Shown here piece by piece: positions 49,933-61,576 of a stretch of DNA of 64,000 nucleotides. Origin of the DNA: Sporothrix humicola (taxonomy: Eukaryota > Ascomycota > Sordariomycetes > Ophiostomatales > Ophiostomataceae); contig WNYE01000070.1 of NCBI GenBank assembly GCA_021396245.1, forward strand, positions 62,001-126,000. The letters run 5' to 3'. A program made the translations under genes and the position numbers. Positions within the stretch are counted from its first letter, which is position 1, and each line of letters opens with the position of its first letter. The notes below the pieces were generated by a model, which made no database searches, was not told the origin of the DNA, and was given only the letters and a program-made list of their open reading frames with translations.

Positions 49933-52900
49933 TGTGGAGGTCAGGTTGAGGTCGAGGGGTTATGGTAGGCCCGGGCGAGATCTGATCACAGGCTGCTTGG
50001 TCCGTTGGTCCTGGACCGAGTGACTGCTGAGACTGTTGGTTGGGATGTCAAGAGACAAGGTGGTGAGGTGGAACGAAAATACACAGTGGCCAGTGGATGC
50101 CGATGGTGCAATGGAAGTGAAGTAAACAGATATTAAAAGTGTTGAGAAAAGATAAGTACCACGCCGGAATCAAGGGCGTAAAAGGAAGGAGAAGTGAAGA
50201 CAAAAAAGGCAAGAGCGAAGGGTATCGTGTGCAAGACTAAAAAAAGTTGAGAGAATGGAAAACGGCAAGAACGAAAAAGGAACAGAAGGAGCGAACAGAA
50301 GCAAAGGAAGAAGCGATGGACGAAGTGACGAAGCGAAGTAAGTGTTGGCAGTTATCAAACACAAGTCCGACGATGGAGGAGTTGGGGCTCGCCATGGTTA
50401 TATATGCTTTTGGAGTGAGGCTGACAGTCGAGGTTGACGATAGTTTCTCGTAAGGATCAAGAAAAAATAGCGGCAAAAAAATAAGAGTCAAAAAGAATGG
50501 GACGACGGTAGTGTGATGACTTGGAAGACTAGGAGGGGGTAGACAGAACGAAGAACAGAAGAAGGGGGAGGGGTGACGTCGTGATTATGCTCACGGCAAG
50601 AATAGAGTAATATGGAGTTATCAGAAAGGCATAAGAGGGAACGGGCTGAAAATCAAGCGAGTTCTCTTTTTTTCGATTTCTGATTTTTTTTTTCTTTTTC
50701 TTGGGATTTCTTGGGCGTTTGTTGTGTTGACAAGATGCAGGGGAAGGCTTTTGCTTTTTTTAGGCAAGGCTCAGTTCAGATGCAGGGGAGACAGCAGATT
50801 GGAGGCAATGCGTGCTCGTATGGCAAAGAGGAAGAATAAGATGCAGGAGGATGAAGAGAGAAGACTGAGGACTGAAGACAGAATAGGAAAGAATGAGAGA
50901 AGACAGGAAGGAATAATAAGAAATAAGTAAGAAAAGGAGCAATAGAAGACAATACCGAAATCTCACCCATCTCGTTCCCTGTCGTTGGACTTTCCCTTTC
51001 CCAGGTACGTGGATTACAAGGATTAAAGGGGGCGTGTGAAATCGAAATAATGTGTGGTCCATGCTCGGAACGGAGCCAAGAAGAAAGAAAGTGAAAAGAA
51101 AAGGACGTTGACAAAAGAAGTGGAAACGTCTGCAACGGCCGCGTGTATGGGCCAATCAGTGGCGATCTTGGATCTTACACGGGTGAGCAGAGCTGGACGC
51201 AAAAAGTGACGGTGAAAGGACGATGGGAATTTGGAAATGGGGTGTGCCTAGAACCCAGGACCCGAGCGTTCCTTGTGTCCCAGGAACCAAATTCCAAAAA
51301 GAACGAAAAAGAAACGAAAAACGCCCGTGGCGGAAACGAAAGCGCAGGTACAAGGGGAAGCGGCAGGCAAAGAGGGTGTGCTGGTGGTGAGGTGAGGTTG
51401 AGAGGGACGTTGTGAGGAAGGATTTCCGCCCTCTTTCTTGCATTGCTGTGAGATTGTCTGCTTTTTCCTTTCCTTCTTTTCTCTGTCTGTCTTTCTGACA
51501 TACGCACGTCGGCGTCACCCGCGTATGCCGGTTTGCACTGACAACAGGAAAAGTCAAAGACAGCATCGCATGTCGGACGTTGTATGTCGTGACAGCTACA
51601 GCTCTTAATTCTTCTGATAATTTCAACGAGATTTCTCCGTGGGCGTGAGACGGGTTTCTACCAGATTAGGAAGTTTAAAGTTTCGAAACTCTCGAAACTT
51701 CTTGGGACCGTAATAAACGGTGAGCTTTTGCAACTCATCTTTCGTCATTTCAGATGAGTTGCTGTCACTTGACGTTACTTAGGCCGAAAATTGCTGGGAT
51801 TTACTACCATTTTTGTGCGGAATCGGCGAACAGACAGTGGAGGCAGACCGTCAGAAAAACCAGAACAAAACACAAATACCGATCTGGCTACTGGGTGGAA
51901 ACGGTGTCAGAATGAGAATACTACAGAAGTATTATGATTACGACCAAACAGACCAGAGCGAACCGTGCGCTGTTTTGCTATTTCGCTCTTCTGCCGTATA
52001 AGATGAGTCAACAATCGTGAGGGGCTGTTTGAATTTCAAATTATGTGCATCAGAGGAAGGAAAGAGGGAAGTAAAAAGAGAGGCGACGTTGAAGGATGCT
52101 TCGGGAGATCAACACAGGGGCAATTCAGGGCAACCCAAGGCAACCGTTGAAGTGGCCAAACGGTGGCCAAAATGATCGGTGCCCGGAATCGAATTGTAAT
52201 AAATCAACAAGAGATGCACGTCGTCAAAAGATGCCAAAAGATGATTGCCCAGACTGAACACCTCTCAGTTGGGAAAGTTTATGCGCCAGAAAATCCAGAA
52301 GCACTGTCGCAGTTTTCATGTTAGTGGGCCGTATTACCCGTTTAGGTATGGGCCACGTACTGGCTGTGTAATCATTGTGGCCGTTTGAGACGGTGAGCGG
52401 CAGTCGGCGCAGGGGTGTTTATGGGCGTTTTTGGGGCGTTTTTCGTTTTAGGCTCGTGGCTTTGTCTTTGCCTTTGGTGGCTTTTGCTTTCAATGGCTCG
52501 GTGCCTTCGGCTTCGGGAACGGAGGAACGATTTGTGCTACGGTTTCTAGGGCTTGAACTCGATCGGGCGTTTGTTTTGTGGTCTTGTCTTGGACTGTGGC
52601 GATGGCGAGGAACTAGGACATAAACGTCGAGTATGATTTGTATTTGTTCAAGTCAAGTTTTAACGTTGACAACTAACCGTTTGACAGGCAGCTCTGGAAC
52701 AGGGACTTTAAAAATGTACCTTGTAAACAACAACGCCAGGAATAACAAACAACGACCAAATGGGGCTTGTTGTTACTTCAAGCCACTTCCTCGAATTCTT
52801 AGGATATCCTGGCAGTTTACAGATGCATGTCCAGAATGTGTTTGACAGCAAAAGTCTAGAATGATGCTGTAACAAGGAAGAAAGCGACAGGGGAGGCCGC

Positions 52901-55900
52901 CTCGCTGGATCTTCTGATTCTCGCTCTGATTCCAGCCACTGGGCACATGCAATGTAACAACAGACTTTCTTCAATTACGCAGTACACTTGCACAAATTCG
53001 GTATCAACTTGCAGAATACGATTTACCGCGCATCCTGCCGTTGTGCGTTGTGTCGTATATTTCATTTTACGCAGTAGTCTTTTGTTCCTGTTCCCGTAGC
53101 TTGTGAACAAGGCGCAAGACAACGTCAGAAATGAGAATAAGAACGCAATGGAAATCCTTCCGCGGGCGAGGTCGTGGGCACACGAGCCGGATTTCTGGAA
53201 TCCAAATGCGGCGCAGACTTGACAGAAAACGAAGGGGAACCGCGGAATAGGAGCGAGAAACAGGGACAGGAATGACGACAATGTACCGAACAGCATACGG
53301 TTGCAGTCCGAGTACCAGCCGAGCCAGCCTTTTACGAAATAGACAGAAAGTATGGAGGATCCGCAGCATGGAATATGGCGAATATTACGGAAGAGTGGGG
53401 ACCCGGGGCATGTCAAATCCGAAGCCAAGGCAGGGTAATGACAAGAGAAAAAACCACATCGCCAGAGAAAATCGCGATGCTGTGCAGAAAAGTGGCAATG
53501 CGGAGAGTCGCAGTCAATTCAAGGGAAATGCCAGAGAAAATGAAAGAAGAAACGAAAACGAGGGCCCGACTGTGGGAACTTGGAAGACAGAAGAGAAGAG
53601 CAGAAAGACGAAAAAGACAAGTGACAAAAGCGACAAAAAGTGGTGAGATTTTAGCGATGATGCGCAATGCCGGGAACTGTGAGCACAAGCCATGAGACTA
53701 ACTGAATTTGTGCACAAGAAGAGAGAAGAGGGAAGAAATAGCAAGCCCGAAAAAGAGACGACGAAAAGACGAGTGAAGTAACGTGTCGGAAAACGAAGAG
53801 AAAATAGAATGGGACGAGGTCACAAGGTCAGCACGTGAGGCGGTGCCGAGAGGACAGGAAAGGAAAAACGGATGTCCAAATGTCGATGCGGGTAAACAAG
53901 TTGACCGTCGGGGTGGAAGGAGAAAAGAGAAGAAATGAAAAGTAGTTCGTAGAGAGGTCAAACGGACCCCGAAAAGGACGGATCGAAAAGAAAGGCCAGA
54001 TTGAGCATGACAAGTTGGGTTGATACTTGAAACGGGACGATTGAGCGACAGATGCGCGTTGTCGAGCATCGTCATCTTCATTTCCCATCTCCCCTCAACG
54101 CTCGTCAGCCCTAGGTAGGGCTGAATCTAGCTTCTGATGCAGAGCACAAAACAGGAAAGGAAGTGCAGGCGGATCGAAGACGACAGCAGAAGAACGCAAC
54201 GGCAGTGGACGACCTGGGAAATTGCAATGGGACAGCGTGCAGCAGTCTGCAGAAAGGCTGCAGGATACTTGCATCATGCAGAAAAAGATGTACGTTTGTC
54301 GAGGGTGCGGCACCGGCAGGGGCCAATGGGACGGGACGGAAGCGAGGAACAGGAGGGAAGCCACCTGGGGAAGGTGTTGAAAAACTGGGTGTGGGAAAGA
54401 ACGACAGAATTACAGAAGGAGAGAAGGAGGGAACCCGGGAGGCCAAGAAATGGGAGGCCGGAAGGAACGACGTGCATGATGATGTGTGGTGGTTGGAAAG
54501 AACCAGACACAAAAACAGAAGGAACACCTGGCAGTGTCTGCCGCTGGCCAGGCCAGGCCTAGCCAGGCTCTGTTAACGCCGTTCCAGGGCACTTCCACAC
54601 AAAATACAGCGCTTCATCTGCCGACTGCCGCCATTCCCCTGCAAAGGACGACCACACACATACGGCAAGTGCTTTACGAGCAAACAGCCACCAGCCGTCA
54701 GCAATCGACCAAATACGGCCAAGTTTCTCTCTGCCTGTCAGAGCAAAAGGCAGATTTTTGCTCTTTGCGAGACTGTGGCCACGCAAGATAAGATTTCCCA
54801 TGCACATTCACATGTCTTTTCGTATTTGTCCTCACTGGACACTAGGTATCGACCCGAGACTCGGCTTGCCGGCCGGCTTCTCGCTTCCCCGTAAATGTCA
54901 GAACACCATCATAAGGAAACATTACGACAGGCACACCACACACTTCATAAACACGAGCGCAAAACGTGTCAGAAGCGCGCTCGGGTGGCGAAGGAAGTCA
55001 GGGGAAGGAGGGACAATAAGATCTCACAACCTCCATTAGATCCCAAGACCCGTGAGGCTGAACGGGAGAGCCGCGATGCAGGAACAGGAACACGCGAGAG
55101 ACAGAAACACAAAACGACAAAAAGCAGGGAACAGGACACAAGACGAGGTTGTGAGAGCCGGAGATGGTGAGCGGCGCTTAAGTGAGCATAGCCGCAGATG
55201 GAGAGAGAAAAAAAGAGCGAGTGTGTGAAAAGAGAACGGATCGCACGTCTTCCGATGCAATCGGTGGTGGCGTTTGCGTCTGCGTCTGCGTTTACGTCGT
55301 TTAATTTCGCTTGAGTATCGTATCTCCTGTCTTTTGTCTTTACGAGCGGACATCCATGCAAAGAGGATGGTAATAAGATCATCAAGAAACATAGGGGCGT
55401 GTAATTGGAAACTGGGAAGAAATGCAAAGAATCATGTGAGCATTGTAGTGAGAAACATCGGTAATTCTTCTATTGGGTAAAATAAAAGAAAGTCGTGAGA
55501 GATGCGGTGATATTTAGAGGACAAAGAGAGTGACGACAGCCGAATGATTGCAATTGTTTATAAAATCAATTGTGAATCATTATTATTATTATTCGCCTTT
55601 CTCAGTCAATCCTGACTATTGGCGACTAGCTAGGTAGAACCCTCAGGGGAAAAAACTACCACAGAATTGTGTGTGTAAACTTTCCAGCTTACACGTGTCA
55701 ATTGTGAATCAATTGGGAACAAAAAATATATTGGGAGTTAAATGTATGTTTCAATTTAATGATTTAATTGGTATTTATTTACTATTTTATTTCTTTTTTA
55801 TTTCTTTTTTTTAAGAAAAAGAAAAAGAAACATTGAATATCATTAAACAAAAAACCAAGCACATGAAATGGCAAGAATTACTTTGGCATTGTTGGTGAAT

Positions 55901-56005
55901 AAAATCAAGTTGAAATCAGAAATCGAAGAACAAAAAAAAAGAATCGTCTTTCCAACATCGCAGAAAGCAAAAAACATCAAAAAAGAAGCTCGCTCGTCGT
56001 TGTTT
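49933..56005. other. 6-kb gene-poor region
   Basis: No gene I can support. From about 50200 to 51150 and 53250 to 55250 the plus strand is strongly purine-rich (GAAGA/AAGAGG runs), which produces many spurious open frames on both strands. 55575-55595 is an ATT microsatellite and 55720-55860 is AT-rich. The right end is the flank of a tRNA gene. I saw no transposase, reverse transcriptase, LTR pair or rRNA. Confidence 0.5.
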
Positions 56006-56077
56006 AGGACCCGGGGGTATTCGAAACCCCGACCTAGGGATCTGCAATCCCTCGCTCTACCACTGAGCTACACGTCC
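56006..56077 (-). tRNA. tRNA-Cys (GCA)
   Basis: The minus strand folds as a cloverleaf without intron: D-arm GCTC/GAGC, anticodon stem AGGGA/TCCCT with loop TTGCAGA (anticodon GCA), T-arm GGGGT-TTCGAAT-ACCCC, discriminator T. The acceptor stem pairs GGACGTG with CGGGTCC and contains one G-G mismatch at the fifth pair and a T-G wobble at the sixth. T-rich stretches follow the 3' end (about 55980-55970), suitable for Pol III termination. A and B box sequences are intact. The mismatch may be tolerated or mark a weakly used copy. Confidence 0.85.
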
Positions 56078-56595
56078 GGAAAGGCGGAAGAACTCGCTTC
56101 GAGTGTTTCTTGTGGCGGCGGGATCCGTAGATGGGTAAATAAGGGCAGGGACGAAAAAAAGCGGCAGAATTTTGAAGTGGAGTGGAGGTGGAGGTGGAGG
56201 TAAACGGGTGGAGATGTGGAGATGTTGCTTCGTGTTTAGGCATCATGTGTGGACACTGGACAGTGGTCGGGTCTGTGGACATCGTGGCTTGACTCACGGT
56301 GGACCATGGACCATGGGCCGCTTGGAGTAACGCCACGTGACGTACAACCGGGCTGTCGAGTCACTTGTGGCCTTGAGAGTTTCGAGGCAGACAGAATTTG
56401 AAATCACTGATTCACATTACACAAAAGACAGGACAGCATATGTGACCAAGAAGAAAGATGGATTCGTATTCAAAAATGCCCGCCATATGAAAGACGCCTG
56501 CCGCCCATAAATATCCAACAAAATATGAACAAATAAAAAACAAAAAAATGATTATCCAAAAGTAGGTCATTACGTCGTTATTATGACTGCTGTGT
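56078..56595. other. Intergenic between tRNA and transporter
   Basis: 518 nt. It includes a GGTGGAGGTGGAGGT-type short repeat (56183-56203) and the palindromic GGACCATGGACCATGG near 56303-56318. No gene. Confidence 0.5.
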
Positions 56596-58581
56596 TTAAG
56601 CAGACTCTTCATCACCGTCGTCCTCCTCCTCATCGTCGTCGCCGCCCTCCCAGTCGGCACTCTCCAGCCCGCGGCCGTTGATGACGAGCGACAACAGCCA
56701 GCCCAGCCCCGCCACGCCGCCAAAGATGCACCATGCCAGCAGCTCGCCGCGTGCGGGCCGCTGGATGCGCGTCGATAGCGAAAAGAGCGCGCCCGACAGG
56801 AAGGGGCCGACACTACGGCCGGCCGCCGACAGGGTCTGGGCGATGCCGTTGAGCGTGCCGAGCGTCTCGTGGGAGGGCGCCGAGTTGTTGATGAGCAGCA
56901 TGACTGAACTCAAACCGCCGACGGCGCAAATGTTTTTAAAGACGAGGACGGCGCCCATCTCCAGGTGGAGCTGCCACTCTTTGCCGTCCTTGGCGGCGGG
57001 CACCCAGGGCATGACGAGCATGCTGAGGGCGAGCCCAAAGAGCGCGCCGCGGTAGGTGCCGAGGTTGCCCATTTTGGACTTGAGCGGCTGGAAGGCGGTG
57101 ATCTGGAAGACGATGGTGGCGGCGCCGGCAAAGGACAGCAGGGAGCCGATGAGGCCGGGCGGGAGGTCGCGGCCGGTGGGCAGGGGCGCGGACGAGAAGA
57201 TGGGATAGAGGGTGTTGAAGCTAATGTTGGAGAGTTGGAAGACGAGGTAGGTCAGAAGCAAAAGCACGGTCTTGTGGTTGAGCAGTTGTTTGAGGAGATC
57301 CGTCTTCTTGCTGTCGAGGGTCAGTTTCGCGCTGCCGCCACTGTTGTTGCTATTGTTGTCGCTGTCGTCGCCGCCTTGGGTGGCGTCGTCGGACGTCGGG
57401 CTGTTGTCGTTGCTGCTGAGTAGCGGGCTGGTCTCGTTGTTAGGAGAGCCCGCAGGACTGCCCGGCTCCGAAGCCGACGCCTTGCCCTTCTTGGGCGACG
57501 TGATGTGGCAGCACCACGTCCAGAACTCGTCGATCCACACGAGGCCGGCCGGCAGCGTCCGCCGGTCACAGCGCTCCAGCGTCTCGTCAAACCAAATCGC
57601 GAGAACCACCACGGCAATGCCCAGCAGGACAGCGCCCGCCAGGTTGGGTGCCAGGAACGGGTAAGCCGTGCCGCGCGGCACATACACCAACAGTCCACCC
57701 AGAGCTGGACCTGTAATCGATCCCAGCGAGTACACGACGGGCAGCCACGTGAACGCGCTGCTCTGGTTCGTGCGGTCCGTGACTTCGCCGAGACAGGTAG
57801 GCACGACGGCTGCGTTGCCGTTCAGCAGGCCCATAGCCACGTGGACGACGACGACCTGCCAGTAGCGCGTGCAGAAGCCAAAGAAGCAGAAGCACAACAT
57901 GAGCAAAAACGAGCCCAAGAGCATGACGGGCTTGCGGCCGATGGCGTCCGACAGGTAGCCCCAAAACAGGTTGGTAGCCAGCTGGGCGAGCGCAAACGTC
58001 GAAGCCAATATACCGACGTACAGGCCCATCTCGCCGACCGGCACTTCGGCAAACGACTCGACCATTGTGGGCAGATAAGGCCCGATCGAGTTGAGGGCCG
58101 TCTGTTCTGCTAGTGACAAAAGGGCTAAAAGGCCGAGCTGGCGGACAGGCAGGGGTGTCGCGTTGCGGGCTGCACGGGGACTGTGCGAAGGAGACCGGGA
58201 GGGCGACCGGTCGGGTGCGTTGTCGGCATCGTTTCGATTCTGGTGTCCGTCGTCTTCCGTGTCGCGTTCGTTTGGTGGCGACAACGTTTTTGGCTGCTTT
58301 TGCTGTTTGTGCAGCTTCTGCTTTTTCGACACCGGGCTGTCGTCGCCAGTTGGCGTCGGAAACGTGTGGTATTTCGTGCTGTTCGACCGCCGCGGCGGCG
58401 TCGTGCTGCTGCTGGCGCCGGCATTGTCAAAGACGGGGAAGATGTCGCCTGCGTGAAATGATCCTTGGGAGCTGCGCGATGCCATGCGCGGCCGGAAAGT
58501 CGACGATGCCGATGCCCGTGCGTGTGAGTGTGTGTTGGACGAGCCGGCCGCGGCGGCGCCCACGACGCTGGGGTGGACCAT
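56596..58581 (-). CDS. MFS transporter, ZIFL/TetA-like, with long acidic tail
   Basis: 661 residues, single exon. A long Ser/Pro/basic cytosolic N-terminus (about 1-145) precedes the first membrane helix (VRQLGLLALLSLAEQTALNS). GYLSDAIGRKPVMLLG is the MFS motif A between TM2 and TM3; CLGEVTDRTNQSSAF and GPALGGLLVY (motif C) follow. A large hydrophilic central loop rich in Ser, Asn and Asp (about 365-425) separates the two six-helix halves, and the C-terminus is acidic (GGDDDEEEDDGDEES). The pattern resembles zinc-induced-facilitator-like and fungal TCR/Tet transporters, which export metal chelates, protons or drugs. A second ATG at MASRSSQG could be used. Substrate unknown. Confidence 0.88.
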   Translation of the reverse strand: MVHPSVVGAAAAGSSNTHSHARASASSTFRPRMASRSSQGSFHAGDIFPVFDNAGASSSTTPPRRSNSTKYHTFPTPTGDDSPVSKKQKLHKQQKQPKTLSPPNERDTEDDGHQNRNDADNAPDRSPSRSPSHSPRAARNATPLPVRQLGLLALLSLAEQTALNSIGPYLPTMVESFAEVPVGEMGLYVGILASTFALAQLATNLFWGYLSDAIGRKPVMLLGSFLLMLCFCFFGFCTRYWQVVVVHVAMGLLNGNAAVVPTCLGEVTDRTNQSSAFTWLPVVYSLGSITGPALGGLLVYVPRGTAYPFLAPNLAGAVLLGIAVVVLAIWFDETLERCDRRTLPAGLVWIDEFWTWCCHITSPKKGKASASEPGSPAGSPNNETSPLLSSNDNSPTSDDATQGGDDSDNNSNNSGGSAKLTLDSKKTDLLKQLLNHKTVLLLLTYLVFQLSNISFNTLYPIFSSAPLPTGRDLPPGLIGSLLSFAGAATIVFQITAFQPLKSKMGNLGTYRGALFGLALSMLVMPWVPAAKDGKEWQLHLEMGAVLVFKNICAVGGLSSVMLLINNSAPSHETLGTLNGIAQTLSAAGRSVGPFLSGALFSLSTRIQRPARGELLAWCIFGGVAGLGWLLSLVINGRGLESADWEGGDDDEEEDDGDEESA

Positions 58582-60163
58582 GTCGGAGGTTGGAGCGTCG
58601 ACTGTTGACAGTAATTCGTGAAGAGTCGGGTTATGTTGGTCAAGGTGAAGGCCTCAGCTTGATCCTAGATCCTGGAGCTTTGACTCGGGCGGGGAAGCTA
58701 TGTAATACGCTGTAAAGCGCAGGTGCGGCTGCGAGGTGCAAGTTGTAGATGGCAGGTGCCAATGGGACGGCTGTGCCGTCGGATGTGAGGAGAGTCGCCC
58801 AATCGAGGGAGGGGAATGTTGAGGAAAGGGCGTACGATGTGCAATACCCGATAGGAAGGTGCAGACACAAGGTCAAAAGGGGCAAAGACAGAAAAGAAGA
58901 AGGAAAAAAGGAAGGAGCAGCCAGGGACTGGCGATGCTGCTGCACTAAGTTGGAGGCATTCTAAGAAGGGAGAGAGAGGAGAAGGTAGAATAATAAAATG
59001 AAGAGAATCAGAAGGGATGGAAAGATGGAAACGAGAATTTGAAGCAAGATTATCAAGAGGAAAAGATCTTTTCGTCTTTTCGTCTACTTCTTTATCGGCT
59101 CCGCTGATAGCTTATGTCGTCGCACTGCAGATGAAGGAGGCAGGAGCGACACACACACACAGCGACGATGACAGGCAAAAAGTAAAAAAGGCAAGAACAT
59201 GAACAATGGCGGCTGCGGCGGCGGGCGGCGAACAAGGCGAAGAATTGGAGAAAAAGTCAATGACAGGCAAGAACAAGAGGAGTCAGCACATGTGAGGACG
59301 ATGCTGATTGGTGGAGAGCAGCCTCGTCTGCAGCCTGAGTGTGTAAAATGACCGTAATAGGGCCAGAAGAGGGGAAGCTTTTTTTGTCTCTTTCTCTTTC
59401 TCGGCCTTGTTAGCGGGAATAGGTCGCGATCTGGGGCTATCTGGGCGCTATCGAGCATCTGCCCCCCACGAAACACCACCTAAACCGATGCAGCCCGTTG
59501 AGAGCGCGCCGCGAGCCCGCTGCAAGCCAGCTGCGAGCCCACTGGAAACCCACTAAAAGCGTGGGAGCAGGCTAGGCGGCAGGCACAAGAATAACAAAAA
59601 CAGAATTCGAGACTCGGCGTCTCGAGGGCATGACTCGATCTCCGAAGTAAGATGCAGAAAATACACGTGAATAAAGTCACACATTCAACATCTGTTTTTC
59701 TCGGCCGGACAGATTGATTCAGCCGGCGGTTCCTGACTTATGTCGCACAGCGTCCCCTCGAAAACCTTCGAAAATCTTGAACGCTACTTGCCCTGCAGTT
59801 TAGATTTTAGTGGGAGGTTCTGGGCTGTAGACAATTCTAGGCCCCACTGCGAAAAGGTCTGGCCCTGAGTCCACTGTAAAATACGTCATACACTAAGACG
59901 ACAAGCACGCGACTGCATCGTCTTGTTTACTTTCACGCCAGTCGTCACGACAAATAAGACCGTTTTCATATGAACTTGATAATTTATTCATTCAATTCTA
60001 TAATCTGCTGGACCCCCAGCGGACGCTTTTCAATCTATGCAGTAAAACGTAATCAGAAACAGACATTAAGAGACATTGCCAAAACAGGTAAGAGCAGAAC
60101 GAGAAAGAGGGTAGGAACGACACGACATCATCACGAGTCACCAGAGAATGTAACCCCTGAAAT
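58582..60163. other. Intergenic, no supported gene
   Basis: 1.6 kb. The left part is leader/promoter of the MFS gene (purine-rich on the plus strand, 58870-59050); 59498-59560 has a CGAGCCCGCTGCAAGCC-type short repeat. The right part is 3' flank of the next minus-strand gene. Confidence 0.45.
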
Positions 60164-61576
60164 TTAGTGGGTACCGTTGACGCCGTTCGTCTTGCCGTTC
60201 ACACCGTTCGCCTTGGCCGCAAACTCCTTGCGGAACAGCGCCTCCATCTCCTTGCGCACAGCAACCGCCTGCGCCTTGTCGCTGTACTCGACATCCTCCC
60301 AGCTCAGGCCCTGGTCCTTCTTGACGTCGCGCTTGAGCACGATACCGTGCGCCAGGCCGATCGGCAGACCTTCAATCGCAATCGAGGCGGCAGCCGGCAT
60401 CAGCTTGCCGTACACCATGAAGCCGCCCTCGCCGTCCAGCTTCTCGCCGGCCTTGAGGTCGCGCTTGGCCGTGGCGACGACATCGCCGGCCCACGTCTTG
60501 GTCTGGCCCGTGGGCTCGCCGCGGGTCATGATGGTGGCGACGGACACGCCCAGCTCGAGGCCGATCAGGTGGTACGGCTTGTACTGGGCGGCGTACCAGC
60601 CGCTCTCGTCGGTCTTGAGGCCGTACTGCTTGAAGCACTCGCGCTGGTACTCGCCGGGCGCCTTGATGACGACATAGACGCCCCAGCGCAAATGATTAAA
60701 GGTCCAGCGGCCGTCCTTTTCCATGCAGGACACGACCTCGACGGTGCCGCTGTGCTCGGACTGGCCGCCGGCCTCCTGGGGCTTCAGGACCTCGGGCAGG
60801 TCCCAGACGCTCGACGGCGGGAACTGCAGGCCCTTGGTGGGTGGCGTCAGGTCGCAGCCGTTGGCGACGGCGGCCATCTCGAGGGCGGACTTGGTGCCGT
60901 CGAGGAACGAGTTGAACATTTGCGGGTTGAAGTCGCCCGTGGCGAGCTGCTCCTGCGTGAAGCCGTAGTAGTCCCACACGGTGGCGGGCGTCGAGTAGTG
61001 GTACTCGGGCAGATGCTTGGTGCCCTTGCCGGCGCAGACGACCTCGAAGCCGGCCGTGCGGGCCCAGTCGACCATCTCGGCAATCAGCGCGGGCTGGTCG
61101 CCGTACGCCATCGAGTAAATAATGCCTGCCTCCTTGGCCTTGCGCGCCAGCAGCGGGCCCGCCAGCACGTCCGCCTCGACATTGATCATGACAATGTGCT
61201 TCTTGTGCTCGCAGCAGAGCAGCGCGTGGCGGATGCCGGCGGCCGGGTTGCCCGTGACCTCCAAAATGACGTCGATGCCGGGCGTGGCGATCAGCGCCGC
61301 CGAGTCCGTCGTGATGGCCGTCTTGCCGGCCTTGATGCCCTCCTCAATGGTCAGGGTCGCCGTCTCGTCGTACTTTTCCGCGGGGAAGCCCGTGCGCTTG
61401 AGCGACGACAGCGCGCGGTCCTTGGACAGATCGGCAATACCGGCCAACCGCAGACCCGTGGTCCGGTGTGCCTGCGAGATGAACATGGAACCGAACTTGC
61501 CAGCACCGATGATGCCGACCTGGATCGGCTTGCCAGCCTCCTCGAGGGCGGCGAGTTTTGTTGACAGAGAAGTCAT
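60164..61576 (-). CDS. NAD(P)-dependent oxidoreductase with C-terminal SAF domain
   Basis: 470 residues, single exon. An N-terminal Rossmann domain has IIGAGKFGSMF (GxGxxG, about 22-31), followed by ADLSKDR after beta-2 and VILEVTGNPAAG, a homoserine-dehydrogenase/Gfo-like arrangement. The central part (CAGKGTKHLPEYHYSTPATV) is typical of the group, and residues about 350-420 resemble a SAF domain (GDVVATAKRDLKAGEKLDGE). The last residues are a low-complexity NGVNGKTNGVNGTH. Bacterial homologues sit in operons for unusual sugar acids or apiose/tetronate-type compounds; fungal members are not characterised to my knowledge. It is cytosolic and lies divergent from a Dal5-type MFS transporter 1.9 kb away, a plausible uptake partner. 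Family firm, substrate inferred. Confidence 0.88.
   Translation of the reverse strand: MTSLSTKLAALEEAGKPIQVGIIGAGKFGSMFISQAHRTTGLRLAGIADLSKDRALSSLKRTGFPAEKYDETATLTIEEGIKAGKTAITTDSAALIATPGIDVILEVTGNPAAGIRHALLCCEHKKHIVMINVEADVLAGPLLARKAKEAGIIYSMAYGDQPALIAEMVDWARTAGFEVVCAGKGTKHLPEYHYSTPATVWDYYGFTQEQLATGDFNPQMFNSFLDGTKSALEMAAVANGCDLTPPTKGLQFPPSSVWDLPEVLKPQEAGGQSEHSGTVEVVSCMEKDGRWTFNHLRWGVYVVIKAPGEYQRECFKQYGLKTDESGWYAAQYKPYHLIGLELGVSVATIMTRGEPTGQTKTWAGDVVATAKRDLKAGEKLDGEGGFMVYGKLMPAAASIAIEGLPIGLAHGIVLKRDVKKDQGLSWEDVEYSDKAQAVAVRKEMEALFRKEFAAKANGVNGKTNGVNGTH

Noticed and set aside
60167..61564. 465-codon open frame on the plus strand
   Set aside because: Antisense shadow of the SAF oxidoreductase, which has clear motifs on the minus strand.
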